DNA of 64,000 nucleotides from Duganella qianjiadongensis. Lineage in GTDB: Bacteria > Pseudomonadota > Gammaproteobacteria > Burkholderiales > Burkholderiaceae_D. The stretch spans positions 244,472 to 308,471 of the forward strand of contig NZ_WWCM01000004.1 in NCBI RefSeq assembly GCF_009857915.1. The letters are read 5' to 3'. The notes beneath the pieces are model-generated. The model was not told where the DNA came from. It searched no databases and saw only the letters and a program-made list of their open reading frames with translations. Positions 8,081 to 17,134 of this stretch are shown here, in pieces; position 1 is the first letter of the stretch; each line of letters opens with the position of its first letter. Both the position numbers and the translations under genes were made by a program.

Positions 8081-10468
8081 ATGCGCAAGACTTTTGGCTT
8101 TATGGCCCTGTGCCTGACGGTTTCTGCCTACGCCGCCGAACCGTTCGACGACAAATTCCGTCAGCTCGACGAAGTCCTCCCTACTCCGAATACCTATCGC
8201 ACCGCTTCCGGCGCGCCCGGTGCGGCTTACTGGCAGCAGCGGGCCGACTACACCATCCGCGCCACGCTCGATGAAAGCAAACGCGCCATCAGCGGCAGCG
8301 AACAGATCCGCTACCACAATAATTCGCCAGATACGCTCAGCTATCTGTGGGTGCAGCTCGACCAGAATATCTACAAAAAAGATTCCGATGCCCGCAAGAT
8401 GCTGACCCAGCCTTCGCGCGAAGCCTGGGCCAAAGGCCGCTCGCCGGAAGACGGCTTCAAGTTCGAAGGCATGCGCGGCATACTGGCCGGCCTCGATTTT
8501 GACGGCGGCTTCAATATCAAGGCAGTCAGTGCCGGCGGCCAGCCGCTGAAATACGTCATCAACCGCACCATGATGCGCATCGACCTGCCCACCCCGCTCA
8601 AGCCAGGCCAGAGCTTTGCCTTCAATATCGACTGGTCCTACAACATCAACGAACAGAAGGTGCTGGGCGGCCGTTCCGGCTACGAGCACTTCGACGAAGA
8701 CAAGAACGACCTGTTCGAAATCGCCCAGTGGTTCCCCCGCATGGCCGCCTACTACGATGTGATGGGCTGGCAGCACAAGCAGTTCCTCGGTTCGGGCGAA
8801 TTCACGCTGGAATTCGGCGACTACGATGTACAGCTCACCGTGCCGGCCGACCACGTGGTGGCCGCCACCGGCGAACTGCAGAACGCAGGCGAGGTGCTGA
8901 GCGCAGCCCAGCGCGAGCGCTTCAACAAGGCCCGCACGGCCAGCGCGCCCGTGCTGATCGTGACCCAGGAAGAAGCGGAACAGGCCGAGAAATCGGTTAG
9001 CAAGGCCAGCAAAACCTGGCACTTCAAGGCCGCCAACGTGCGCGACTTTGCCTGGGCTTCGAGCCGCAAATTCATCTGGGATGCGCAGGGCTACAAGAAA
9101 GACGGCAGCAACCTGATGGCGATGTCCTACTATCCGAAGGAAGGCAATCCGCTGTGGGGCAAGTACAGCACGCAAGCGATTATCCACACCATCGAGCAGT
9201 ACAACAAGTTCAGCTTCGACTATCCGTATCCGACGGCGATTTCCGTCAACGGCCCGGTGGGCGGCATGGAATACCCGATGATCTCCTTCAACGGCCCGCG
9301 CCCCAGCAAGGATAAGAAAACGGGCGAGCTGACCTGGTCGCAGCAAACCAAGTACGGCCTGATCGGCGTAATCATCCACGAGGTAGGCCACAACTACTAC
9401 CCGATGATCATCAACTCGGACGAGCGCCAGTGGACCTGGATGGATGAAGGCCTGAACACCTTCGTGCAGTATCTGGCCGAGCAGGCATGGGAAGACAACT
9501 ACCCGTCGCGCCGCGGCGAACCGCGCAACATCGTCGACTACATGCGCAGCCAGAATCAGGTGCCTATCATGACCAATTCCGAATCGCTGCTGCAGTTCGG
9601 GAATAACGCCTATGCCAAGCCGGCCACCGGCCTGAACATCCTGCGCGAGACCATACTGGGCCGCGAACTGTTCGACCACGCCTTCAAGGAATATGCACGG
9701 CGCTGGAAGTTCAAGCGCCCGACCCCGGCCGACTTCTTCCGCACCATGGAAGACGCTTCCGGCACGGACCTCGACTGGTTCTGGCGCGGCTGGTTCTACA
9801 CCACCGATCCGGTCGATATCAGCATCGACGGCATCAGCGAATACGGTGTGAACACCAAGGATCCGGAAAAAGAGAAAGCCTGGAAAAAAGCCCAGAAAGA
9901 CGCCCAGCCTATCTCCGTCTCCGAACAGCGCAACAAGGAACTGCCTAAGCGTCTGGACAGCCATCCGGAACTCAAGGACTTCTACAACGAGCATGACGAA
10001 TTCACGGTCACCAACAAGGACCGCAATATGTATGCCGAAGCGGTAGAAAAACTGGAGCCGTGGGAAAAAGACCTGCTCGCCCAAGGCAAGCACCTGTATC
10101 TGGTGGACTTCTCCAACCTCGGTGGTCTGGTCATGCCGCTGATCCTGGAAATCGAACTCAAGAGCGGCAAGAAATACATCGAGCGCATTCCGGCCGAAGT
10201 ATGGCGCTACTCGCCGAAGAAGATCACCAAGCTGATCGTCACCGACGAACCCATGGTGGGACTGACCCAGGACCCGTACTGGGAAACCGCCGACATCGAC
10301 ACCAGCAACAACAGCTGGCCACGCAAGGTTACCCAGTCGCGCGTCGAACTGTTCAAGACTGAGCGTGACCGCAACAACCTGATGCGCGACTTTAATACCC
10401 CGCTCAAAGGCAAGGGCAAGGGTGAAAAAGACGACGCCAAAGCTGACAAGGAAGCTGCCAGCGAATGA
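8081..10468 (+). CDS. M1 family zinc metallopeptidase, exported
   Basis: Aminopeptidase-like zinc protease of 795 residues with a signal peptide ending SAYA. The zinc site is complete: HEVGH at residues 433-437 and the third ligand Glu456 in WMDEGLNTF, 18 residues after the second His, as in gluzincins. A GGMEYP substrate-binding motif (equivalent to GAMEN) lies upstream. The C-terminal tail is rich in Lys, Asp and Glu. The stop overlaps the next ATG as ATGA, so it is translationally coupled to the DUF6702 protein and probably to the receptor behind it. This suggests a periplasmic role in processing peptides linked to uptake (inference). Confidence 0.93.
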   Translation: MRKTFGFMALCLTVSAYAAEPFDDKFRQLDEVLPTPNTYRTASGAPGAAYWQQRADYTIRATLDESKRAISGSEQIRYHNNSPDTLSYLWVQLDQNIYKKDSDARKMLTQPSREAWAKGRSPEDGFKFEGMRGILAGLDFDGGFNIKAVSAGGQPLKYVINRTMMRIDLPTPLKPGQSFAFNIDWSYNINEQKVLGGRSGYEHFDEDKNDLFEIAQWFPRMAAYYDVMGWQHKQFLGSGEFTLEFGDYDVQLTVPADHVVAATGELQNAGEVLSAAQRERFNKARTASAPVLIVTQEEAEQAEKSVSKASKTWHFKAANVRDFAWASSRKFIWDAQGYKKDGSNLMAMSYYPKEGNPLWGKYSTQAIIHTIEQYNKFSFDYPYPTAISVNGPVGGMEYPMISFNGPRPSKDKKTGELTWSQQTKYGLIGVIIHEVGHNYYPMIINSDERQWTWMDEGLNTFVQYLAEQAWEDNYPSRRGEPRNIVDYMRSQNQVPIMTNSESLLQFGNNAYAKPATGLNILRETILGRELFDHAFKEYARRWKFKRPTPADFFRTMEDASGTDLDWFWRGWFYTTDPVDISIDGISEYGVNTKDPEKEKAWKKAQKDAQPISVSEQRNKELPKRLDSHPELKDFYNEHDEFTVTNKDRNMYAEAVEKLEPWEKDLLAQGKHLYLVDFSNLGGLVMPLILEIELKSGKKYIERIPAEVWRYSPKKITKLIVTDEPMVGLTQDPYWETADIDTSNNSWPRKVTQSRVELFKTERDRNNLMRDFNTPLKGKGKGEKDDAKADKEAASE

Positions 10469-10959
10469 AGTGGCGCCACTCCCTGCTGGCCGGCAGCATG
10501 GCGCTGCTGCTGGCTGCGGGCAGCGCTGCTGCCCACAACTTCCACATGGGGCTGGCCGATATCAGTTATAACGCACGCAGCGGCAATACCGAGATCGTGC
10601 ACACCTATACCACCCACGATGTCGCCACCCTGCTCGCCAACCTGTACGGGCGCAATCTCGATCTGGGCCAGCCCGACAGCGAAGCGCCTATCCGCAAATA
10701 TGTGGAACGCCAGTTCTATCTGGCCGATGGCCAGGGTCAGCGTCTGCCCGTAAAATGGCTGGGCGTTAAAGCAGACGCCGATACGCTGACGATATTTCAG
10801 GAAATCGAAGGCCGCAAACTGGGCTCTGCCACCCGCATCCACAATGCCGTGCTGATCGACTTCCAGCCGGCGCAGAAAAATACCGTCAACATCCAGACCG
10901 ATGGCCCAGTCCAGACGCTCATCTTCGACCAGCAGCACCTTGAGCTGGAAACCCGCTAG
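10465..10959 (+). CDS. DUF6702 family exported protein
   Basis: Small exported protein of 164 residues with a signal peptide ending AAA-HNF. It is recognised as the DUF6702 type by the N-terminal HNFHMGLADISYN and the repeated TEIVHTYTTHD pattern. No enzymatic motif or cysteine pair is visible. It overlaps the M1 peptidase by four bases and the next receptor reading frame overlaps its end, so the three genes form a tight operon. Its function is unknown. The conserved His residues near the mature N-terminus could bind metal, but that is speculation. Confidence 0.8.
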   Translation: MKWRHSLLAGSMALLLAAGSAAAHNFHMGLADISYNARSGNTEIVHTYTTHDVATLLANLYGRNLDLGQPDSEAPIRKYVERQFYLADGQGQRLPVKWLGVKADADTLTIFQEIEGRKLGSATRIHNAVLIDFQPAQKNTVNIQTDGPVQTLIFDQQHLELETR

Positions 10960-13006
10960 CACGGCCACACTGGCCATCTCCATTGCCGTCTCGTTCAGCA
11001 GCACAGTACAGGCCGATGATCTGGTCATGCAGCGCGTGCTGGTCGATGGTGCGCGCAGCAATCCGCTGGGCGTGGCCGATGCGGCCAGCATGGGCAGCAT
11101 CAGCGGGCAGGAACTGGCGACGCGCACTGTCTACCGTGCTGGCGAAATGCTGGAAGCCACACCGGGCCTGATCGTCAGCCAGCATAGCGGCGAAGGCAAG
11201 GCCAACCAGTTCTACCTGCGTGGCTTCAATCTGGACCACGGCACCGACCTGCGCACCACGGTCGATGACATGCCTGTCAACCAGCGCAGCCACTCGCACG
11301 GCCAGGGCTGGACCGATCTGAATTTCCTCATCCCCGAACTGGCGGCACGGCTAGACTACAAAAAAGGCCCGTACTCGGCACAGGAAGGCGATTTCGCTTC
11401 CGCCGGCGCCGTCTCGGTGGTGTATGCCAACCGCTTGCTGCAAGGCGTCGCCAGCGTTACCGGCGGCCAGAACGGCTATGCCCGCACGCTGCTGGCCAAC
11501 TCGGTCGAACTCGAACGTGCAGGCCATCAGGGCAGCCTGCTGTATGCGCTGGAACTGCAGCACAACGACGGCCCCTACACCCGGCCGGACGACTACCAGA
11601 AGCTCAACGCCGTACTGCGCTACAGCGAAGGTTATGCCAACAATGGCTTCCACCTCGGCCTGATGGCCTACCATGCCGGCTGGAACGCTATCGACCAGAT
11701 TCCCCAGCGCGCCGTACAGAGTGGCACGCTGGGCCGCTATGACGGCATAGACCAAAGCGATGGCGGCAGCGCGCACCGCTACAGCCTGTCCGGTGGCTGG
11801 CGCCGCACGCAGGACGACAGCGCCAGCAGCGTCAGCGCCTACCTGATCGCCAACCAGCTTGCGCTGTTTTCCAACTTCACGTATTTTCTCGACGATCCGC
11901 TGCATGGCGACCAGTTCGCCCAGCCGGATAAGCGCGTGACCAGCGGCCTGCAAGCCAGCCATAGCTGGCACCAGCATGGTCAGGATGGCAGCGGCAGCAC
12001 CACCACACTGGGCGTTCAGCTGCAGAACGACACTATCTACAACGCCCTGCTGCGTACACAGGCGCGCCAGACGCTTGCGGTAACGCGGCAGGATCACATC
12101 GTCGAGGGGAGCGCCGCCCTGTATCTGGAACAGCTGACACGCTGGAGCGAGAGCCTGCGCACTACGGCCGGTGCGCGCATGGACTTCTACCGCTACGATG
12201 TGCGCAGCGATCTGGCGATCAATAGCGGCAAGGCCAGCGACCACCTGCTCAGCCCCAGCTTCAATCTGGTCTACAGCCCGTGGCAGCACAGCGAGTTTTA
12301 CGCCAACATCGGCACCGGTTTCCACAGCAATGATGCGCGGGGCACTACCATCCGCGTCGATCCGGCCAGCGGCGCGCAAGCCGACCGCGTCACCCCGCTG
12401 GCGCGCTCGCGCGGCATGGAGTTAGGCGCACGCAGCAACTGGCTGCCCGGCCTGCAAAGCGTGGTGTCGCTATACCGGCTCGATTTCGATTCGGAGCTGA
12501 CCTTTATCGGCGACGCCGGCAATACCGAGGCTGGCAATCCCAGCCGGCGCTACGGCATCGAATTCTCCAACTACTACAAGCCGCTCAGGTGGCTGTCGAT
12601 TGATCTCGATCTGGCCTACGCCCAAGCACGCTGGCGCGATACCCCGCCACAGGCTAACCATATTGCCGGTGCCATCGAAGGGACCGGGCAGCTCGCCATC
12701 AATGCCGATAACGGCGGACCATATTCGGCGGGGCTCAAGCTGCGCTACTTCGGCCCGCGTCCGCTCAATGACGAAAATACTGTGCGCTCGGCCAGCAGCC
12801 TGACGCTCAACGCGCGGCTAGGCTGGAAGCTGGGCAAACAGCTGCAACTGGAACTGGAAGCTTTTAATCTCGCCAACCGGCGTGCGTCCGCCATCGACTA
12901 CTACTATGCTTCTCGTTTGCTAGGCGAAGCGCAGGCAGTCAGCGATGTGCATTTTCACCCTATCGAATCGCGCTCGCTGCGCGCCACCCTGACGCGGCGC
13001 TTCTAA
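10901..13006 (+). CDS. TonB-dependent outer membrane receptor (peptidase operon)
   Basis: Outer-membrane beta-barrel importer driven by TonB/ExbBD. The plug domain is clear: MLEATPGLIVSQ, then FYLRGFNLDHGTD and a SHGQGWTDLNFLIPEL segment found in a subgroup of these receptors. The barrel ends in a terminal Phe (LTRRF). The start is uncertain. The ATG at 10901 overlaps DUF6702 by 59 bases, and a TTG at 10940 gives a shorter signal peptide ending STVQA. No TonB-box regulator region is visible. The substrate is unknown; co-location with a zinc peptidase points to peptides or metal-peptide complexes (inference). Confidence 0.9.
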   Translation: MAQSRRSSSTSSTLSWKPASTATLAISIAVSFSSTVQADDLVMQRVLVDGARSNPLGVADAASMGSISGQELATRTVYRAGEMLEATPGLIVSQHSGEGKANQFYLRGFNLDHGTDLRTTVDDMPVNQRSHSHGQGWTDLNFLIPELAARLDYKKGPYSAQEGDFASAGAVSVVYANRLLQGVASVTGGQNGYARTLLANSVELERAGHQGSLLYALELQHNDGPYTRPDDYQKLNAVLRYSEGYANNGFHLGLMAYHAGWNAIDQIPQRAVQSGTLGRYDGIDQSDGGSAHRYSLSGGWRRTQDDSASSVSAYLIANQLALFSNFTYFLDDPLHGDQFAQPDKRVTSGLQASHSWHQHGQDGSGSTTTLGVQLQNDTIYNALLRTQARQTLAVTRQDHIVEGSAALYLEQLTRWSESLRTTAGARMDFYRYDVRSDLAINSGKASDHLLSPSFNLVYSPWQHSEFYANIGTGFHSNDARGTTIRVDPASGAQADRVTPLARSRGMELGARSNWLPGLQSVVSLYRLDFDSELTFIGDAGNTEAGNPSRRYGIEFSNYYKPLRWLSIDLDLAYAQARWRDTPPQANHIAGAIEGTGQLAINADNGGPYSAGLKLRYFGPRPLNDENTVRSASSLTLNARLGWKLGKQLQLELEAFNLANRRASAIDYYYASRLLGEAQAVSDVHFHPIESRSLRATLTRRF

Positions 13007-13050
13007 TCCTTTGCAGCTACCGCTGCGGCGCGCGGCTATTGCGGCGCTAC

Positions 13051-13755
13051 TCAGCTAGCGACGTAGCAGCTGCCAGCGCGCCGCTCCACCGCGCTGCGGT
13101 CCAGCACCACCACCGTGCCGCGCCGGTATTCGATCAGGCCATCATCCTGCAGTTTGCCAGCGCAACCGGTAATGCTCTCGCGCCGCACGCCGAGCAGGCT
13201 GGCGATCATTTCCTGCGTTACTTTGAGTTCGCTGGAGATCGAGCGATCAAGCCGGTCCAGCAGCCAGCGGCACAGGCGCTGCTCGATGCTGCCATGGCGC
13301 ACCCCGGCTACCGTTTGCGCCAGCTGGGCAAACAGCGCGCTGGCATGGCGCATCAGCTGCTGGGCCAGAGCGCCGCCATCGAAAAACGCCGTGCGCAGCA
13401 CCGCGCCACGGATACGGTAGCCATAGCCTGCGCTCTGTACCACCGCCGTACAGCTGGCACACTCGCCCTCGTACATGGAAGCGCCGACCACGCCCTCGCG
13501 CCCTACCACGGCAATCTCGCTGGCGCCGCCATCTTCCGTCACATACTGCAACGAGACAATGGCATTGGTGGGGAAGTAGGCGCTATCGAGCTCCTGCCCC
13601 ACATCGAACAAATGCTTGCCTGCGGCCAGCGGCATCAGCTCCAGATGCGAGAACAACGCCATCAGTTCTTCGCGCGAGAGAGCACGCAGCAATTCGTTTT
13701 GCTGGGCGCCTAGCAGGCTGATGGTGGCAGGGGCAGAACTGGTGTGAGCGATCAT
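13051..13755 (-). CDS. Crp/Fnr family transcriptional regulator (no FeS cysteines)
   Basis: DNA-binding regulator of 234 residues: an N-terminal cyclic-nucleotide-binding-like beta roll, dimer helix and a C-terminal winged helix-turn-helix around TQEMIASLLGVRRESITG. The N-terminal cysteine set that binds the FNR 4Fe-4S cluster is absent. The recognition helix RRESITGCAGKL lacks the E--SR arrangement expected for TTGAT boxes. Cysteines occur at ECASC, RLCRW, TGCAG and near the end. The ATG at 13755 follows an AGAGG site. It faces the receptor gene tail to tail. The effector is unknown. Confidence 0.88.
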   Translation of the reverse strand: MIAHTSSAPATISLLGAQQNELLRALSREELMALFSHLELMPLAAGKHLFDVGQELDSAYFPTNAIVSLQYVTEDGGASEIAVVGREGVVGASMYEGECASCTAVVQSAGYGYRIRGAVLRTAFFDGGALAQQLMRHASALFAQLAQTVAGVRHGSIEQRLCRWLLDRLDRSISSELKVTQEMIASLLGVRRESITGCAGKLQDDGLIEYRRGTVVVLDRSAVERRAGSCYVAS

Positions 13756-13906
13756 GGCGGGCCTCTTTGTGCGTTGCCGGTCTATGCGACCTGATGAACA
13801 CAACTATAGCCACCTGCCCTGCCTCAGCTTATAGGCGCACAACACGATGCTATGTAGGTAAGGAACATAAGCCCCTGTCGTCCCAGTCCTACAGCTCAGT
13901 CCAGCG

Positions 13907-14149
13907 CTAGACTTTGTATTTGAAGCGCGTGGCCGTTTCCAGCAGGCGGTCGTCGCGCCCGCGCAAGCGACCGGGATTGCGCCGGTGCTCAGGCGCCGTC
14001 AGTACCCGTTCGATCACAGTGGCTGGCACGCCACGCGTGCGCAGATAGGCGGCAGCGCTTTCAACGCCCTGCCGGTCAGCAACTTCAATACCTGTCTCGA
14101 CAATTTCGGCACCGGCATCATCAGGCCGGAACGTATGGATGGTGGACAT
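13907..14149 (-). CDS. Small conserved-looking hypothetical protein, 80 residues
   Basis: I do not recognise a family. The start has a good AGGGAG site ten bases upstream. The product is charged, with no signal peptide or membrane segment. It looks like a compact soluble protein: a helix (about 25-40, GVESAAAYLRTRG) followed by an Arg-rich tail. Gaps of about 90 to 150 bases separate it from the esterase gene upstream and the Crp-type regulator downstream on the same strand. Confidence 0.6.
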   Translation of the reverse strand: MSTIHTFRPDDAGAEIVETGIEVADRQGVESAAAYLRTRGVPATVIERVLTAPEHRRNPGRLRGRDDRLLETATRFKYKV

Positions 14150-14237
14150 AGCGAACTCCCTAGGGTGTACACATCTCCTGATTGTAGGCGGCCTTGCGCG
14201 AGCCGCAAGGTCAGATTTGTAGCCGTGTCAGACCACT

Positions 14238-15245
14238 CTAGCGCACAGGCAACTGCTGCTTCAGGAAGGCAAGTATTGCATCCGTGGTCGGCTGCAACCA
14301 CGGATCAAACATCCAGAACGAATGCGGCGTTTCAGGCAACGCCAGCCCGGAACTGGCAACGCCTAGCTGCTGCATGCGCGCCATCATCGCCTCCTTGCCG
14401 ACGGAGAAGCGCGGCTTGCTGCTGGCAATAAACAGCATAGGCGGCATACCGGCCCGCACATATTGCAGCGGCGAAGCTTCACGCCAGCGCGCCTCCTGTT
14501 CGGCGTAGCGGCCGCCTAACCACGCACCGGCGGCGGAGGGCTGCTTGGCCGGATCATCCTCGTAGCGCAGGGCAGCTGGCGCAGTAAAATCGGACAGGCC
14601 GTCGATATTGATAATGGCTTGCACAGCGCTAGACACATCGCTTGCAGCGGCGCCCGGATCGAACGCGGGCAAGTGTCCCGTCACGCCGGCCAGACTGGCA
14701 ATCTGCCCGCCCGCCGAACCACCGGCCAGTGCGAACCGGCTGCCGTCGAGCCGGTAGTCGTCGCCATGCACGCGCAGCCAGCGTATCGCGGCGCGCACAT
14801 CGTAGATGGCAGCGGGATAGCCTGCCTCGCCGGAAAGCCGGTAGCTGATCGTGGCTGCAGCCCAGCCCTGCTGCGCCAGCCGCACTGCCAGCGGGGCAAA
14901 TTCGTCGCGGTAGCCGGAGCGCCAGCCGCCGCCATGCACCAGCACCACCACGGGATGCGGCCCTGCAGCATGAGGCAGGTAGAGATCGAGTTGCAGGCAA
15001 CGGTTGCCGTACTGCACGTATGTGAGGTTCTCTACCTTGGCGACATTGTCCGGCAGTGCCGCGCTGGCGATGCGGATAAACGGGTATTCCTTCTGCAGCT
15101 TGGCGTAAGTATGCGCAGCGTCATAGGTATTGGCCGGATCGGCCGCCGGTGCGACGCAGGGGGTGGCCGACGCAACACCGGCCAGAGCGCCCGACAACAC
15201 AAAAAGGTAAGGCCAAATCACCGTACGCCAGCCCGTCAGACCCAT
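14238..15245 (-). CDS. Exported alpha/beta hydrolase (acetyl esterase/BD-FAE type)
   Basis: Esterase or lipase of the HSL-like alpha/beta hydrolase group, 335 residues. A signal peptide ends near GVASA. The oxyanion loop HGGGWRSG, nucleophile elbow GGSAGG and catalytic His in TPHSFW near the C-terminus are all present. It probably acts in the periplasm on short acyl esters. The ATG at 15245 was chosen because it starts the signal peptide directly; upstream in-frame ATGs add a non-signal stretch that runs into the divergent control region. It diverges from the universal stress protein pair. Confidence 0.87.
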   Translation of the reverse strand: MGLTGWRTVIWPYLFVLSGALAGVASATPCVAPAADPANTYDAAHTYAKLQKEYPFIRIASAALPDNVAKVENLTYVQYGNRCLQLDLYLPHAAGPHPVVVLVHGGGWRSGYRDEFAPLAVRLAQQGWAAATISYRLSGEAGYPAAIYDVRAAIRWLRVHGDDYRLDGSRFALAGGSAGGQIASLAGVTGHLPAFDPGAAASDVSSAVQAIINIDGLSDFTAPAALRYEDDPAKQPSAAGAWLGGRYAEQEARWREASPLQYVRAGMPPMLFIASSKPRFSVGKEAMMARMQQLGVASSGLALPETPHSFWMFDPWLQPTTDAILAFLKQQLPVR

Positions 15246-15308
15246 GGAAAACCCCGTAAAAATCAGGGCTGCCAGTATGCCATATGCCTCAGACGAAGAC
15301 CGGGAATT

Positions 15309-15322
15309 TTGATCCAGATCAA
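15309..15322 (+). promoter_or_regulatory. Perfect FNR/ANR-type box before the usp pair
   Basis: TTGATCCAGATCAA matches the consensus TTGAT-N4-ATCAA at every defined base. Its centre is about 41.5 bases before a predicted start near 15357, and a -10-like TAGGAT lies at 15345-15350. This is the geometry of a class II FNR-activated promoter. It predicts oxygen-limited induction of the two stress-protein genes. Confidence 0.85.
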
Positions 15323-15379
15323 TCAAAAACCGGCTTGAAATCCCTAGGATGGCTATATAGCACAACACAGGAGGCCTCA

Positions 15380-16225
15380 ATGTCGTACAAGACCATACTC
15401 GTTCATGTCGATCAGTCGCGCCATGCAGCAAAACGGATAGCCCTTGCGGCCGAAGTGGCCCGCGCTTTCGACGCCCATCTGGTAGGCGCTGCGTCGAGCG
15501 GTTTCACGCGCGAGTTCTATCGCAACAGCAGCGTCATGTACGCAGGCCCGATACCCCTGCCGGAACTCGATGTGCTGACCAAGGCTGCCCAGCAGGCGCT
15601 GCAGGGCTACGAAGAACAGGTCCAGGCCGCCGGTGTCACCTCCTACGAGCGCCGCATCAGCGACGATGAAACGGAAGTCACGCTGTTGCAGCAGGCCCGC
15701 TACGCCGATCTGGTGGTGCTAAGCCAGAGCGATCCGTCCGACGATGCCAGCAAGCTGCTACGCGGCCTGCCGGAGAGCATCACCCTGAACAGCGGCCGCC
15801 CTGTGCTGCTGGTGCCGTATGCCGGTGAATTCAGCAATATCGGCCAGCGCGCACTGGTGGCATGGGATGGCAGCCGCGCCGCCACCCGCGCCATTACCGA
15901 TGCGCTGCCGCTGCTGCGCCGTAGCAGCGCCGTCACACTGGTGGTCTACAACGCCGACCAGCAAGCCGGCGTACATGGCGAACAGCCGGGCGCCGATATG
16001 GCCCTGTATCTGGCCCGCCATGGCGTGAAGATCGAAGTCATGGCGCAGAAAACCCCGGCCGGTCTGGATGTCGGCAACGCTCTGCTGTCGCTGGCGGCCG
16101 ATCTGGGCAGCGACCTGATCGTGATGGGCGGCTATGGCCATATGCGCTGGCGCGAAATGATCATGGGTGGCGTTACCCGCACCCTGCTGCAGACCATGAC
16201 TGTTCCTATCCTGATGTCGCACTGA
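15380..16225 (+). CDS. Universal stress protein, tandem UspA domains (first copy)
   Basis: Cytoplasmic stress protein of 281 residues with two Usp folds. The second fold shows the ATP-binding-type motif GSDLIVMGGYGHMRWREMIMGG near the C-terminus. The start at 15380 follows CAGGAGGCCTCA. It is the first of two adjacent paralogues separated by eight bases and sits directly behind a perfect FNR-type box. Induction in low oxygen is therefore likely, as for ANR-controlled usp genes in pseudomonads. The molecular target is unknown. Confidence 0.92.
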   Translation: MSYKTILVHVDQSRHAAKRIALAAEVARAFDAHLVGAASSGFTREFYRNSSVMYAGPIPLPELDVLTKAAQQALQGYEEQVQAAGVTSYERRISDDETEVTLLQQARYADLVVLSQSDPSDDASKLLRGLPESITLNSGRPVLLVPYAGEFSNIGQRALVAWDGSRAATRAITDALPLLRRSSAVTLVVYNADQQAGVHGEQPGADMALYLARHGVKIEVMAQKTPAGLDVGNALLSLAADLGSDLIVMGGYGHMRWREMIMGGVTRTLLQTMTVPILMSH

Positions 16226-16233
16226 GGCCCCGC

Positions 16234-17079
16234 ATGAGTTATCGCACCATCCTGCTGCATGCCGACATGGCGCACCACGCGGCGGCACGTTATACGCTGG
16301 GCTGCCGGATTGCGGCCCTGCTCGACGCCCACCTGATCGGTGCGGCGGCTACCGGCATCTCGCGCTTTGCGCCGGTGGCTGTGGCAGCCGGCATCTGGCC
16401 ACTGACGGCAGAGCACATGACGCAGATGAGCGATAACGCCAGCAAGGCGCTGGAAGCCTGCGCCGCCAGCGCTGCCGCGCATGGCGTGACTTCCTACGAA
16501 AACCGCCTGCTCAGCGACGATGCCGCCAGCGCCCTGCTGCTGCAATCGAGCTGCGCCGATCTGCTGGTACTGAGTCAGGACGATGGCAACGAAACGCTGG
16601 CCGACCGTGCCAGCGCACTGGTGCCATCGCTGCTGCTGCATGGTGCGCGGCCCATCCTCGTGGTGCCGAAAGCGAGCCGCGTGCCGGTCGATGTCCAGCC
16701 CTGCCAGCGGCCTCTGCTCGCATGGGATGGCAGCAACCATAGCGCCCGCGCCCTGCTCGATGCCCTGCCGCTGCTGAAACTGGCGCGCAGCATCACGCTG
16801 CTGGTGCTGAATGCAGAACAGCATACTGGCCAGCACGGCCAGCAGGCAGGTGCCGACATGGCCCTGTTCCTGGCCCGCCACGGCGTGCAGGTAGAGCTGA
16901 TCAGCGACAGCACCGATCTGCCGGTGGCCGAAGCCATACTGGGACAGGCCCGCGCGCTCGGCAATGACCTGCTGGTGATGGGCGGTTACGGCCACACCCG
17001 CTGGAGCGAGGCCGTGCTGGGCGGCGTGACCAGCACCATCCTTGACACCATGGATATTCCGCTGCTGGTGGCCCACTAG
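16234..17079 (+). CDS. Universal stress protein, tandem UspA domains (second copy)
   Basis: Paralogue of the preceding gene with the same length (281 residues) and the same two-domain layout, ending with the motif GNDLLVMGGYGHTRWSEAVLGG. The copies share the N-terminal pattern MSY(K/R)TIL but have diverged clearly along the middle, so this is an old duplication and not an assembly artefact. Translation probably couples to the first copy. A short GC-rich stretch separates it from the convergent receptor gene. Confidence 0.92.
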   Translation: MSYRTILLHADMAHHAAARYTLGCRIAALLDAHLIGAAATGISRFAPVAVAAGIWPLTAEHMTQMSDNASKALEACAASAAAHGVTSYENRLLSDDAASALLLQSSCADLLVLSQDDGNETLADRASALVPSLLLHGARPILVVPKASRVPVDVQPCQRPLLAWDGSNHSARALLDALPLLKLARSITLLVLNAEQHTGQHGQQAGADMALFLARHGVQVELISDSTDLPVAEAILGQARALGNDLLVMGGYGHTRWSEAVLGGVTSTILDTMDIPLLVAH

Positions 17080-17134
17080 CAGCAGATAGCCACCAATAGC
17101 GGCCGCCCCAGCGGACGGCCGTCCGGCTCCCCCT

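Noticed and set aside
8000..10093. Long minus-strand reading frame opposite the M1 peptidase
   Set aside because: It is the complement of a gene with a complete zinc-peptidase motif set. Its His/Val/Gly-rich composition is that of a GC-rich shadow frame.
13051..13755. Crp/Fnr protein as the regulator of the TTGAT-type boxes at usp and nosZ
   Set aside because: It lacks the FNR cluster cysteines, and its recognition helix has no E--SR pattern, so TTGAT binding is unlikely.
15380..17079. Tandem usp genes as an assembly duplication
   Set aside because: The two copies differ at many residues throughout and have different flanks; an old duplication explains them.
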